A stretch of 64,000 bases of DNA from assembly GCA_022826565.1 (NCBI GenBank), contig JAJDUP010000035.1, positions 124,001-188,000 of the forward strand, given 5' to 3'. Below the pieces are notes generated by a model. That model did not search any database, was not told the origin of the DNA, and saw only the letters and a list, made by a program, of their open reading frames with translations. Positions 8,230-16,945 of the stretch are shown piece by piece (the first letter of the stretch is position 1; each line of letters opens with the position of its first letter). Source of the DNA: Gemmatimonadota bacterium. GTDB lineage: Bacteria > Gemmatimonadota > Gemmatimonadetes > Longimicrobiales > Gaopeijiaceae. Both the position numbers and the translations under genes were made by a program.

Positions 8230-11006
8230 GTCTCCACGCGCTCCACGGACGACGCGTTGCCGACCTTCGTCACCCGGTACTGTACCGGAATGCGGCCCGC
8301 CAGCTCGGGAACGTGGGTCACCAGCCCCACCATGCGCTCCGTGCCCAGTTGTTCGATGGTGGCGGCCACGACATCGAGCGTCTCCGCATCGAGGGTGCCG
8401 AAGCCCTCGTCCAGGAAGAGCGCTTCCAGCTTCGCGCTGCCGCGCGCGGCGAGGTTGGCGACCTGCTCGGCCAGCGACAGCGCGAGGGCCAGGGAGGCGA
8501 GGAAGGTCTCGCCGCCGGAGAGGGTCTTGGCCAGCCTCGGCTCGTCGGCGTTGCGGTGGTCGATGACCAGGAACTCATTGCGAGCCGAGAGATCGAGCGA
8601 GTACTGGCCGCTCGACAGTTCGTGCAGCCGGGTGGTCGCGCCTTCGACGAGCCAGTTGAGGATCTGGTTCTGCATCCAGGCCCCGAACTTCTTCGCGCCG
8701 AGGTGGTTGCCAAGATCCTTGGCGATGAGGGCGCGGGCGCGGGTCTCTTCGGCCTCGGCAACGATGCGCTTCCGGTCGGCGTCGGCGGCGCGGAGGTGAT
8801 CGAGTTCCCTGCGGGCGGCTCCGAGCGCTTCCGAGACCTTCTGCGCCGGGTCCTGATCCGGCTCCAGAGGCAGGCCGTCGCGCGCGCACCTTTCCCGGAT
8901 TCGGACTTCGAGTCGCTGCTTCTCGCGGGCGGCTGCATTCCGGTCGGCGTCGGCCTGGGCGCGAACGGCTTCGGTGGTCGTCCGGGTGTGCTCCGCCCAC
9001 TGCGACAGCGCCTCCCAGGAGCCCGCGAGGTCGCCCTCGGCGACGTCCGGCGGCCTCATTTCGGCGACGCGGTCGCGCGCGGTGTGGTATGCGCGCCATG
9101 CTCCGCCGAGCCGGGACTTCCAGCGCTCCTGCGCCTCGCTGGCAGCTTCGTGTGCCTTCCGCGAGGCTTCCTCTTCGGTGCGGGCCCGGCGGACCATTTC
9201 GTCGGCGGCCATGATTTCGTCGAGCAGTCGGGTGGTCTCCTCCGGGGACGGGGCCCTGGCGAGTTCGTCACGCAGGGCGGCGGCGGATTTCTCCTGCTCC
9301 CTCAGCGTGGCGGCTGCGCGGTTCGCCTCGCGTTCGCACTCGGTGCGCTCGGCGGTCGCAGCGTTGAGGCGCTTCTCACGGAGGCGGACCTGTGCCGCCG
9401 TCTTCGCGACCTCGGCCATGAGCGTGGTGATCTCGGCCGGGGCGGGCGCCGCCGCCAGGGAATGCCGCAGCGACTGGACGGACCTTGTCTGCAGTTCGAA
9501 GGCGGTGGCACGGGCGGTGCGCGTGGAGGCGCAACGGTCCCGGTCCGCGCCCGACTGCGCGGCGGTTTCCCGGGCTGCGTTGTGCCGCTGGCGCGCCGCG
9601 TCGAGGTCGGCGGGGGCGGCGTGGTCGGGCAGGCGGGCGACCGTCTGGAGACAGACGGGGCAGGGCTCGCCTTGCTGAAGATGATGAGCCATGTCGGCCG
9701 CGCTGTGGGCGGCGCGCAGTGACTCGAAGGCCTGCGCCGCGGCATCGAGTTCGAGGTCCGCGTCGGCCTTGCGGCGAGCGGCTTCGGCGTAAGCCTGCCC
9801 GGCCGAAGCCAGGTCGGTATTCGCGCGCTCCAGATCGCCTTCACGGGCCCGGAGTTCCTCGTGCCCTTGAGCGAGGCTCTCGAGCTTCGACTGCTCGGGA
9901 AGCTCCTTCAAGCGCTGTCTGGCCTGCTCGAACTCCTCGCGTGCGGATGCCTCGTGCCGAACCGCCTCCACCGCGGTCTGAGCCGCCACCTCATGACCCT
10001 GGCGGGTCTGCGCGATCCCGGTTTCGCGGCGCGCCAGATCCTCGCGCTTCGCCACCACCGTCTCGATGGCCGCCTTCTCGGGCAGGCCCTCCCGCACCGC
10101 TCGGACGTCGCGCAGCCGCCGGGCAGCGGCCGTCCAGGCGTCGGCGCACCGTTGCAGGTGCTGCTCGGCCTCACGGTGGCGGGTTGCCAGCTGTGCGATT
10201 CCGTCCGGGATCTTCACCCTGGCCAGGCGGTCGAGCTGCTCGGCGGCGGTCTTTGCGCCATCGGCGGCGGCCCGGACCCGCGCGCCGAGGCCGGTGAGCT
10301 GAATCGCGACCTCGTCGACGGTTTCGCGGAGCGCGTCCAGCGCCTCGACCCGGTCCTGGGCCGCCCGAAGGGCCTCCGGGGTGACGTGGGCGAGCGTCGA
10401 TTCGAGCTGCCACTGCAGGTTATCCGCCCTGCCCTCCTCGACCTTCCACCGCATGGTGGCTGCCCGGCGCAGCCGTTCATACAGCCCCAGCCCGAGCAAC
10501 TGTTCCAGCAACTGCCTGCGTGCGGCGGGTTTGGCTTGCAGGAAGGCGGCAAACTGGCCCTGCGGGAGCACCACGCACTTCGTGAAGTGGTCGAGGCCGA
10601 GCCCGATCACGTCGTTCTGGACGCTCGCCGACAACTCGGACTCGGTAGCCGCCAGCGTCTTCACGGGCTTGCCGTCGGCGTGCTCCTCAAGGCGGGCTTC
10701 CCGCGTGGTCGCGCCGGCCGCGGTGCGCTGCACGACCCGCACCGCCGTGTAGGTGCGGCCCCGCGCCTGGAAGTCGAGCCGCACTCGCGCGCGGACCTTG
10801 CCCTGGCTGATGACGGGCGCGATCAGGCTGGCGTGGTCGTAGCGCGGGACCGAGCCGTAGAGCGCGAAGATCATCGCGTCGATGAGGCTGGACTTGCCTG
10901 AACCGGTGGCCCCGGTGAAGACGAGGAGGTCGGTATCGACGAAGTCCACGGCCGTTGGCTCGCGGTAGGAGGTGAAGCCTTCCAGCTCAAGCCGAAGCGG
11001 ACGCAT
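8226..11006 (-). CDS. sbcC: SbcC/Rad50-type SMC ATPase
   Basis: DNA double-strand-end processing ATPase, 926 aa. The N-terminus has the Rad50/SbcC start and Walker A GATGSGKSS (about 32-40). Two long Ala/Glu/Arg-rich coiled-coil arms surround a zinc-hook CPVC near residue 447-450, which dimerises the protein through zinc. The C-terminal ATPase half has the ABC signature TLSGGETFLASLALALSLAE and Walker B ALFLDEGFGTLD near 860-890. With SbcD it forms an ATP-dependent nuclease that opens hairpins and trims blocked ends. Start overlaps the sbcD end by 20 bases and its stop overlaps the nurA ATG by 4, so all four genes are read as one unit. Confidence 0.95.
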   Translation of the reverse strand: MRPLRLELEGFTSYREPTAVDFVDTDLLVFTGATGSGKSSLIDAMIFALYGSVPRYDHASLIAPVISQGKVRARVRLDFQARGRTYTAVRVVQRTAAGATTREARLEEHADGKPVKTLAATESELSASVQNDVIGLGLDHFTKCVVLPQGQFAAFLQAKPAARRQLLEQLLGLGLYERLRRAATMRWKVEEGRADNLQWQLESTLAHVTPEALRAAQDRVEALDALRETVDEVAIQLTGLGARVRAAADGAKTAAEQLDRLARVKIPDGIAQLATRHREAEQHLQRCADAWTAAARRLRDVRAVREGLPEKAAIETVVAKREDLARRETGIAQTRQGHEVAAQTAVEAVRHEASAREEFEQARQRLKELPEQSKLESLAQGHEELRAREGDLERANTDLASAGQAYAEAARRKADADLELDAAAQAFESLRAAHSAADMAHHLQQGEPCPVCLQTVARLPDHAAPADLDAARQRHNAARETAAQSGADRDRCASTRTARATAFELQTRSVQSLRHSLAAAPAPAEITTLMAEVAKTAAQVRLREKRLNAATAERTECEREANRAAATLREQEKSAAALRDELARAPSPEETTRLLDEIMAADEMVRRARTEEEASRKAHEAASEAQERWKSRLGGAWRAYHTARDRVAEMRPPDVAEGDLAGSWEALSQWAEHTRTTTEAVRAQADADRNAAAREKQRLEVRIRERCARDGLPLEPDQDPAQKVSEALGAARRELDHLRAADADRKRIVAEAEETRARALIAKDLGNHLGAKKFGAWMQNQILNWLVEGATTRLHELSSGQYSLDLSARNEFLVIDHRNADEPRLAKTLSGGETFLASLALALSLAEQVANLAARGSAKLEALFLDEGFGTLDAETLDVVAATIEQLGTERMVGLVTHVPELAGRIPVQYRVTKVGNASSVERVET

Positions 11007-12144
11007 ACTCCTCCTCCAGCAGCTCCGCGAACAGCTTCGTCAATGCATCGCCCTCGATTCCGCGCTCCTCCAGGTACCGCTGGAACTGGGTGCGGGGGTC
11101 GCGCAGTTCGCCCGGATCGATCGCCTTTCGCTCGGCCCCGGTTTGATCCGGCCGGGCCACGATCACGTCCACGGCGTTGGGGAACATGTCGCGCACCCGC
11201 TCGGCCAGTCCGGGCGACGGCGCCTCCTCGATGTACACGCGCAGGAAGTCGTCGCCGGTCGTGCCCGCCAACTGCTCCAGTTCGAGGCTGCAGCCGCGAA
11301 TCGTGGCGAGCGAGCGCCCCGACTTGAGGGGGACCAGCTCGACCCGCGCCGGCCTTCCCGCTTCCGCCTCGATGAGCATCACGCTGTGCTCGCCGTGGGT
11401 CTCCCCGAAGTCGAGGGCGAATGGCGACCCGGCGTACCAGATCGGGCAGCGCCCCGGGATCTTCTGCGGCCTGTGGATGTGACCCAGGGCGACGTAGTGT
11501 GCGGCCGCAGGGAAGATGTCGGCGGGAACGTAGTAATCGAAGATGTGGGCCGTGCGCTCGCTGCCGTCACCCGCCGCGCCGACGACGGTCAGGTGTCCCA
11601 CGACCAGATTGACGGTGTCGGACGCAAAGTCGCTGCACAGGACGCCCGCGATGGCGCGGCAGCGGTCGGCATACTCCTTCTGATGGTCGTCGGGATCCCC
11701 TGTCATCAGGGCTTCGGCCTTGACGATCCCGCGCTTTGACTGGAAGGGGAAGAGCGCAACGCTGGCGGTCTCGCCCGAGCGGGTTGTGAGGCGGACGACG
11801 CCCCCCTTGCCAGGCGGCGCCACGTACGAGGCCGACGTGACGCTGGCCAGCTCCAGCAGGGGACGGATGGCGGTCAGGCGGCGGGGATTGTCGTGATTGC
11901 CGGCGATGACCACGACCTGGGCCCCGGTCCGCGCCAGGCGCAGCAGCGCGTCGTAGACGATCTGCTCGGACTCGGGGGTAGGCACGGCGCGGTCGAACTG
12001 GTCGCCCGCGACGAGGACCAGATCGGCCCGTTCATCTTCGGCGATCTTGACGATTTCGTCGAGGATCGCCCGGTGCTCGTCGGCGCGGCTGTGGCCGCGG
12101 AGGGTCCGGCCGACGTGCCAGTCCGCAGTGTGGAGGATCCTCAC
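10987..12144 (-). CDS. sbcD: SbcD/Mre11-type exonuclease
   Basis: Metallophosphoesterase nuclease subunit, 385 aa. The two-metal-site motifs are all present: D8 and H10 in TADWH, the GDQFD acidic motif at 47-51, GNHDN at 82-86, VVGHL in the middle and ALGHIHRPQ further on. It supplies the Mn-dependent nuclease activity of the SbcCD complex; the C-terminal part contacts the SbcC coiled coil. The ATG at 12144 overlaps the herA stop (ATGA), and the gene ends 20 bases inside sbcC. Cytoplasmic, nucleoid associated. Confidence 0.94.
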   Translation of the reverse strand: MRILHTADWHVGRTLRGHSRADEHRAILDEIVKIAEDERADLVLVAGDQFDRAVPTPESEQIVYDALLRLARTGAQVVVIAGNHDNPRRLTAIRPLLELASVTSASYVAPPGKGGVVRLTTRSGETASVALFPFQSKRGIVKAEALMTGDPDDHQKEYADRCRAIAGVLCSDFASDTVNLVVGHLTVVGAAGDGSERTAHIFDYYVPADIFPAAAHYVALGHIHRPQKIPGRCPIWYAGSPFALDFGETHGEHSVMLIEAEAGRPARVELVPLKSGRSLATIRGCSLELEQLAGTTGDDFLRVYIEEAPSPGLAERVRDMFPNAVDVIVARPDQTGAERKAIDPGELRDPRTQFQRYLEERGIEGDALTKLFAELLEEEYASASA

Positions 12145-13865
12145 TCACCCAGGCCCTCGAAGAGGTCGGCGACCGAGGATCCCGAGCCGACGCCCGGGCC
12201 GTCGCCGTCACCGGCACTCTCGGCGCCCGCCGCCTCGTCCGGGCGCGTCGCCCATGCCGGGAACGGGAACTCCAGCACCAGCGGCACCGGCAGCTCCGGC
12301 TGGGACAGGATCATGGTGCCGGGTTTGGAGATGGTCGCGCGCTGGCGGTGGGCCGGTGGCAGGAAGGCATACTCGGGCCGCCCGGCTTCGGCGCTGTCCA
12401 GCCGCCCCACCACCCTTAGCGACGAGTTGGCGATGATCCGCCGCTCGACCTCGCTGGCCGTTTGCTGGGCGCCGATCAGGATCACCCCGAGGGAGCGCCC
12501 GCGCTCCGCGATGTCGAGGAGGATCTCCTTGATCGGGCTGCGGCCCTCGCGCGGGGCGTACTTGTTGAGCTCGTCCAGCACCACGAAGAGGAGCGGTTCG
12601 CGCGCGCCGGTGTCTTCCTTGTGCTGGAAGGTCCTGCGCAGCACCACCCCCACCACGAAGCGCTGGGCGCGCCGCGACAGCTTGGCGATGTCCACCACGG
12701 CCAGCTGTGCCTGGAAGTCGAGGCGGTGCTTGCCGGGGTTGGGGACATCGCCGCGCACCAGGTGCTGCACATCTTTCCGCGCCGCGTGGAGGCGCCGCAC
12801 GAAAGCGTTGACCGTGCCGCCGCCGATCGCCCGCCCTGCCCAATCCCCCTCTTCCCCCTCGACCCGGTCGCTGATCACCTCGATCAGCTGCTCGAAGGTG
12901 CGGCAGGTCACGCCGCCCACCCGCACTCCGCCGTCGCCCACCGGCCTTGCCTCGCGGCGCAGCTTCGCCGTGACGTTGTGCACGACGATCGTGTACTGCT
13001 GCCGCTCGTCGTCCGCGTCGGCGAAGAGGAAGGGGAGCAGCTCATCGCGGCAGAACTCCTCGAGCGTCCAGAAGAACGACGTGACTCCGTCGGAACGGCT
13101 TCCGGTGCGGGGCGCGGCGGACGGATCGCCGGGACGCGGCGGGGCCCAGAGTTCGACGCTCGTGAACGGCTGGGCGGGAAGCCCCAGCGCGGTGTAGCGC
13201 GCTTGCTGCTCGCCGTCGAGGTTGCGGTTCGCGCGGTCGAGGAAGAGCAGGTCCTCGCCCTTGACGTTGAAGATCAGCGCCTTGGTGTTGACGGCCGCTT
13301 CGCCGAGCTGTCCCGAGGTAAAGAGGCTGTGCAACAGGAAGACGGCGTAGCTGGTCTTGGTGGCCACGCCGGAGATGCCGCTGATGTTCACGTGCGCGCC
13401 GCGGGTGCCGTCGATGAATTCGATATTGGCGTGCACGATTTCGCCGTCGCGGGAAAGGCCCACCGGAACCTTGCGCTTCATCCCGTCGAAGAAGAGCGCC
13501 TGGTCGCGGGCCTCGCCGGTCGCCTTGCGGACGACCTCACCGGGCACCGGCGCGACGAATACCTCCGGCTCGAACCGCGTTGCCAGCACCCTGGCCGCCT
13601 CGGTGACCTGGGCGGGAAGGACGCCGTCCTCGATGAGAAAGACGTCGCTGTCGAAGCGGGCGCCCTCGTGCCGGGCGCGAAGATCGGCGACCATCCCGTA
13701 GATCCTCACCGGTTCGCCGCGCCCCGGCAGCTTCCGTTCGAGCACCAGCACGTCGTCGAGCTGGAGGAAGCAGCCCTCGCTGACGGCGACCCAGAATTCG
13801 AGCGGCGTGGCCGGATCGGTCCCGATGACCCGGCCGATCGGAGGGGAGGAGGAGTGTTCGCTCAT
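12141..13865 (-). CDS. herA: HerA-like (DUF87) ATPase with atypical P-loop
   Basis: Predicted hexameric DNA translocase of the HerA/FtsK clan, 574 aa, first gene of the operon. The N-terminal half has the HAS-barrel-like region expected of HerA. The P-loop reads GISGVATKTS (residues 163-172), so the residue before the catalytic lysine is Thr instead of Gly. The Walker B stretch FVVLDELNKYAP and the downstream ILIGAQQTASEVERRI block match HerA. The same P-loop variant occurs, from memory, in a bacterial HerA subfamily, so it is probably functional. HerA drives the NurA nuclease along DNA in archaea. The ATG at 13865 has no gene immediately upstream; the TonB-receptor terminator lies just before it, so the operon promoter should be within 13866-13890 or upstream read-through. 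Confidence 0.82.
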   Translation of the reverse strand: MSEHSSSPPIGRVIGTDPATPLEFWVAVSEGCFLQLDDVLVLERKLPGRGEPVRIYGMVADLRARHEGARFDSDVFLIEDGVLPAQVTEAARVLATRFEPEVFVAPVPGEVVRKATGEARDQALFFDGMKRKVPVGLSRDGEIVHANIEFIDGTRGAHVNISGISGVATKTSYAVFLLHSLFTSGQLGEAAVNTKALIFNVKGEDLLFLDRANRNLDGEQQARYTALGLPAQPFTSVELWAPPRPGDPSAAPRTGSRSDGVTSFFWTLEEFCRDELLPFLFADADDERQQYTIVVHNVTAKLRREARPVGDGGVRVGGVTCRTFEQLIEVISDRVEGEEGDWAGRAIGGGTVNAFVRRLHAARKDVQHLVRGDVPNPGKHRLDFQAQLAVVDIAKLSRRAQRFVVGVVLRRTFQHKEDTGAREPLLFVVLDELNKYAPREGRSPIKEILLDIAERGRSLGVILIGAQQTASEVERRIIANSSLRVVGRLDSAEAGRPEYAFLPPAHRQRATISKPGTMILSQPELPVPLVLEFPFPAWATRPDEAAGAESAGDGDGPGVGSGSSVADLFEGLGE

Positions 13866-13888
13866 GGTCGGCCATCAAGATAAGCGAA

Positions 13889-13923
13889 CGGCCCCGGACC
13901 GGCATCACGCCGGCCCGGAGCCG
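13889..13923 (-). terminator. Hairpin terminator after the first TonB receptor
   Basis: A 15-bp stem (arms 13909-13923 and 13889-13903) with a 5-base loop. The two plus-strand mismatches become G-U pairs only in minus-strand RNA, which shows that the minus transcript is the functional one. A T-rich but interrupted stretch follows (13876-13888). It lies 76 bases after the receptor stop. Confidence 0.65.
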
Positions 13924-13998
13924 CACTACGCCGCACTTCAGGCACCCCCGGATCCGATCCCCGGGCCAGCCCGCACGGTCAGCCCGCCGGCGGTCACC

Positions 13999-16896
13999 CT
14001 ACCAGCTGTACCCCACCCGCGTGTAGTAGTAGCCCCCGTTGAACCCGAACGGTGTGAACTGGCCGAAGCGGTTGCCGACGCCGGCCGCCGCGCCCGGGTA
14101 CTCCTCCGGGTAGGTATTGAGCAGGTTCTGGGCGCCGACCGTAAGTGTCCAGCGGTCGGCGAATGCCCGGCCCGCCTCCGCATCGAAGATGATGCGCGCC
14201 GGGTAGTCGATGGTGTTGTCCGGGCTCGACTCGTAGTAGGGCTGTTCGCCGTCGAAGTAGCCGCCCCAGTAGCTGGCGCGCACCAGGAAGCGGGTGCCGC
14301 TGGCGAAGCTGTGATTCATCGCGAGATTGCCGCGCACGCCCGGGAGGCCTTCTTCGAGAATCCGGATGCGGTGCGCGGTCAGGGTGTTCGCGTTGAAGTC
14401 CGTCACCGTGGTGCGGGTCCAGTTCCACGCGCTGCTCAGCGTCGTGGTGGAGCCGCCCGCTCCCTCGATATCGTAGGCGCCCACCAGGTCGATCCCGTCC
14501 GTTCGGGTCGTGAAGTCGTTGATGAAGAAGCGGAACCGTGCGAGCACGCCACCCGGCCGGATGATCCCCTCGGCGATGAGCTGCTCGATCTCCGTCGCGC
14601 TGAGCGACCTGTCGGCGCTCGTCGTCAGACGGTCGGACACGCGGATCTGGAAGAAGTCCATCGAGAGACTGAGGGGACCATCGTCGTACACCGCCCCCAA
14701 TGCCAGGTTGACGGACTTCTCGGGCGTGAGCGGCTCGCCGCCGAAATTCACCGCCAGCGGTGACGTGGACGGGATTGTCCCGTTGTTCGTCAGGTCCATG
14801 ATCGCGGGATCGTAAATCGTCGAAATGTTGAAGGCGTTCTGTTGCCCGGGGGTGGGCGCGCGGAAGCCGGTGCTGACGCTGGCCCGAAGCCCGAGGCTCT
14901 CCGACGCACTCACGCGTCCCGCGACCTTGCCGTTGATCGTGGTCCCGAAGTCCGAGAACCGCTCGACGCGTCCCGCCATGCCGAATGTCCAGGCACCCGC
15001 GGGTTCACGGATCTCCATGTCGCCGTAGGCGGCGAAGTTGTTGCGGTTCCAGACTCCTTCGGTCAGCGGTCCGAACCCGGTGAACCCATTGGAGCCGGGG
15101 GTGAATCCCTGCGTTGCGAGCGGCCCCTCGGTCCACGATTCCGTGCTGCCCCGGATGATCTCGAAGCGCTCGTTTCGCCACTCGGCGCCGCCGGCGAGGT
15201 TGACCCGCTCGTTCAACGCGTACGAAAGATCGACGTTCAGATTGACTTCCTGCTGGTCGTACACACCCGGATTGAACCACGGGGTGCACGGCTGGTCCGG
15301 CACGACGAAGGAGAGCGTTCTGTCATCCCCGGCGCACGGCTGGTTCGGTCCCAGCGAGGCGTTGACCGTGTTGTACATGTAGAAGTCCAGGTTGGACTTG
15401 CCCCACGCCGCGCTTGCATCCCAGTCGAGGTTTCCGCTGGCGCCCCTGAGGCCCGCCACAGCAGATGCGTCCAGCAGGTAGGAGCCGAACTGCGGGGTGA
15501 ACCCGCCGGGGAAGAGCTTCTGGAAGGTGAAGCAGTCGGGATCGTTCATGACCTGGGTGTATGCACCCTTGTTCCCGGGAGTGTCGATCACCACACCATC
15601 GTCGGTGACCCGGACTTCAGGGCACATCGCCGCTCCGACGGGTACGTCGGGGTCCGCCGCGGCCAGCATGTCGCCGATCAGGAGAACCCGCTCACCGTCG
15701 GCGTTCCGGGTCCCGAACACGCCGCTGCGCGTGCCCGGATTGCGGTAGTAGAAGCCGCCCTCGACCTGCTTGCTCACGTAGTTGCCGTGGCCATAGAACT
15801 GCATTGCCGCGTCGAACAGGTAGCCCATGTTCGCCCACAGCTTGATTTCGTTCGAGACCTGCGGGGAGCCCCAGATCTGCGCGGGCGACCGGACGCTCGT
15901 GTTGCCGGCGCCGAGCAGCGCCAGGGCGTCGTTGCGCTGCGTGCTGCGGTCCGTGGGATTGGCGTTTCCGTACTCGCCGGTCAGGTTCAGGAAGCCGGTC
16001 TCGCCGAGCGGCAATCCGAAGTTCCCGGACAGGTTGTACATCTCGCCATCCCCGGGAAACACGCCCTCCTCGAAGGGCTCGCTGGTCGCGCCGAAGGGGT
16101 ATCCGCCGGTCTTGAGCTCGATCAGGCCGCCCGACCGGTCGTTCCTCAGCACCATATTCATGACGCCGGCGATCGCGTCGGAGCCGTACTGCGCGGATGC
16201 GCCGTCGCGGAGCACCTCGATCTGCTCCAGCGCCATACCGGGAATGAGCGCGATGTCGGGGCCCTGGGAGCCGTCGGCGAGACCGTTGCCGTACCAGGTG
16301 ATGACCGCCGCGCGGTGACGCCGCTTCCCGTTGATGAGCACCAGGGTGTGGTCGGGGGCGAGGCCGCGCAGGTTGGCGGGCCGCACGAAGGTGGCAGCGT
16401 CGCTGATCGGCTGGATGTTGACGTTGAACGACGGCACCACGTTGCGCACCAGGTTGGCAAAGTCGGTGTCGCCCTGCTGCGCGATCTCACGCGTCGGGAT
16501 CACGTCGACGGGAACCGGCGACTCCGTCACGATGCGAGGCCGCGCGCGGCTGCCCACCGCGACCAGGCCTTCGAGTTCAAGCGTCGTCTCGCTGATCGCG
16601 ACGTTCAGCGTGGTGGGCTGGCCGTCGACCACGGTCACCTGCCGCCGCTCTGTCTGGTATCCGATCAGCACGACCACCACTTCGTGCGTTCCAGCCGGAA
16701 TGCTCCCGACCTCGTAGGTGCCGTCAGGGCCGGTTATGGCCCCGAGCGCCAGGTCCGCGAGGCTGACCTGTGCCCCTGCAACGGCACCCCCCGTGCCGGC
16801 CGCGGTCACCCTTCCCCGCAGGCTCCCCTGCGCGGCGGCCGAACCGGCCTGCGTGAGCACCAAGAGTGTAGCGATCAGCGCCGCTCTCCTCACCAT
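13999..16896 (-). CDS. TonB-dependent receptor, copy 1
   Basis: Outer-membrane active-transport gate, 965 aa. A signal peptide ending at AAAQG is followed by a carboxypeptidase-regulatory-like beta-sandwich (about 25-110), a plug domain (about 120-250, including PVPVDVIPT and a plug block ending LRDGASAQYGSDAIAGVMN) and a 22-strand-type barrel ending in an aromatic residue (YTRVGYSW). The ATG at 16896 has a GGAGAGGGGG ribosome-binding site; the open frame upstream is not coding. It starts 49 bases after the binding-protein gene and is probably in the same transcript. It is very similar to the receptor at 18635-21529. Substrate unknown; an amino-acid or peptide ligand is only suggested by neighbours. 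Confidence 0.92.
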   Translation of the reverse strand: MVRRAALIATLLVLTQAGSAAAQGSLRGRVTAAGTGGAVAGAQVSLADLALGAITGPDGTYEVGSIPAGTHEVVVVLIGYQTERRQVTVVDGQPTTLNVAISETTLELEGLVAVGSRARPRIVTESPVPVDVIPTREIAQQGDTDFANLVRNVVPSFNVNIQPISDAATFVRPANLRGLAPDHTLVLINGKRRHRAAVITWYGNGLADGSQGPDIALIPGMALEQIEVLRDGASAQYGSDAIAGVMNMVLRNDRSGGLIELKTGGYPFGATSEPFEEGVFPGDGEMYNLSGNFGLPLGETGFLNLTGEYGNANPTDRSTQRNDALALLGAGNTSVRSPAQIWGSPQVSNEIKLWANMGYLFDAAMQFYGHGNYVSKQVEGGFYYRNPGTRSGVFGTRNADGERVLLIGDMLAAADPDVPVGAAMCPEVRVTDDGVVIDTPGNKGAYTQVMNDPDCFTFQKLFPGGFTPQFGSYLLDASAVAGLRGASGNLDWDASAAWGKSNLDFYMYNTVNASLGPNQPCAGDDRTLSFVVPDQPCTPWFNPGVYDQQEVNLNVDLSYALNERVNLAGGAEWRNERFEIIRGSTESWTEGPLATQGFTPGSNGFTGFGPLTEGVWNRNNFAAYGDMEIREPAGAWTFGMAGRVERFSDFGTTINGKVAGRVSASESLGLRASVSTGFRAPTPGQQNAFNISTIYDPAIMDLTNNGTIPSTSPLAVNFGGEPLTPEKSVNLALGAVYDDGPLSLSMDFFQIRVSDRLTTSADRSLSATEIEQLIAEGIIRPGGVLARFRFFINDFTTRTDGIDLVGAYDIEGAGGSTTTLSSAWNWTRTTVTDFNANTLTAHRIRILEEGLPGVRGNLAMNHSFASGTRFLVRASYWGGYFDGEQPYYESSPDNTIDYPARIIFDAEAGRAFADRWTLTVGAQNLLNTYPEEYPGAAAGVGNRFGQFTPFGFNGGYYYTRVGYSW

Positions 16897-16945
16897 TTGA
16901 ACCCCCTCTCCTGCGATAGTGGTTCCGTAAGCAGTGTTTCTCGTC

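Noticed and set aside
8067-9722. Long plus-strand open frame opposite sbcC
   Set aside because: It mirrors sbcC codons in a very GC-rich gene; low-complexity translation, no ribosome-binding site and no recognisable domain.
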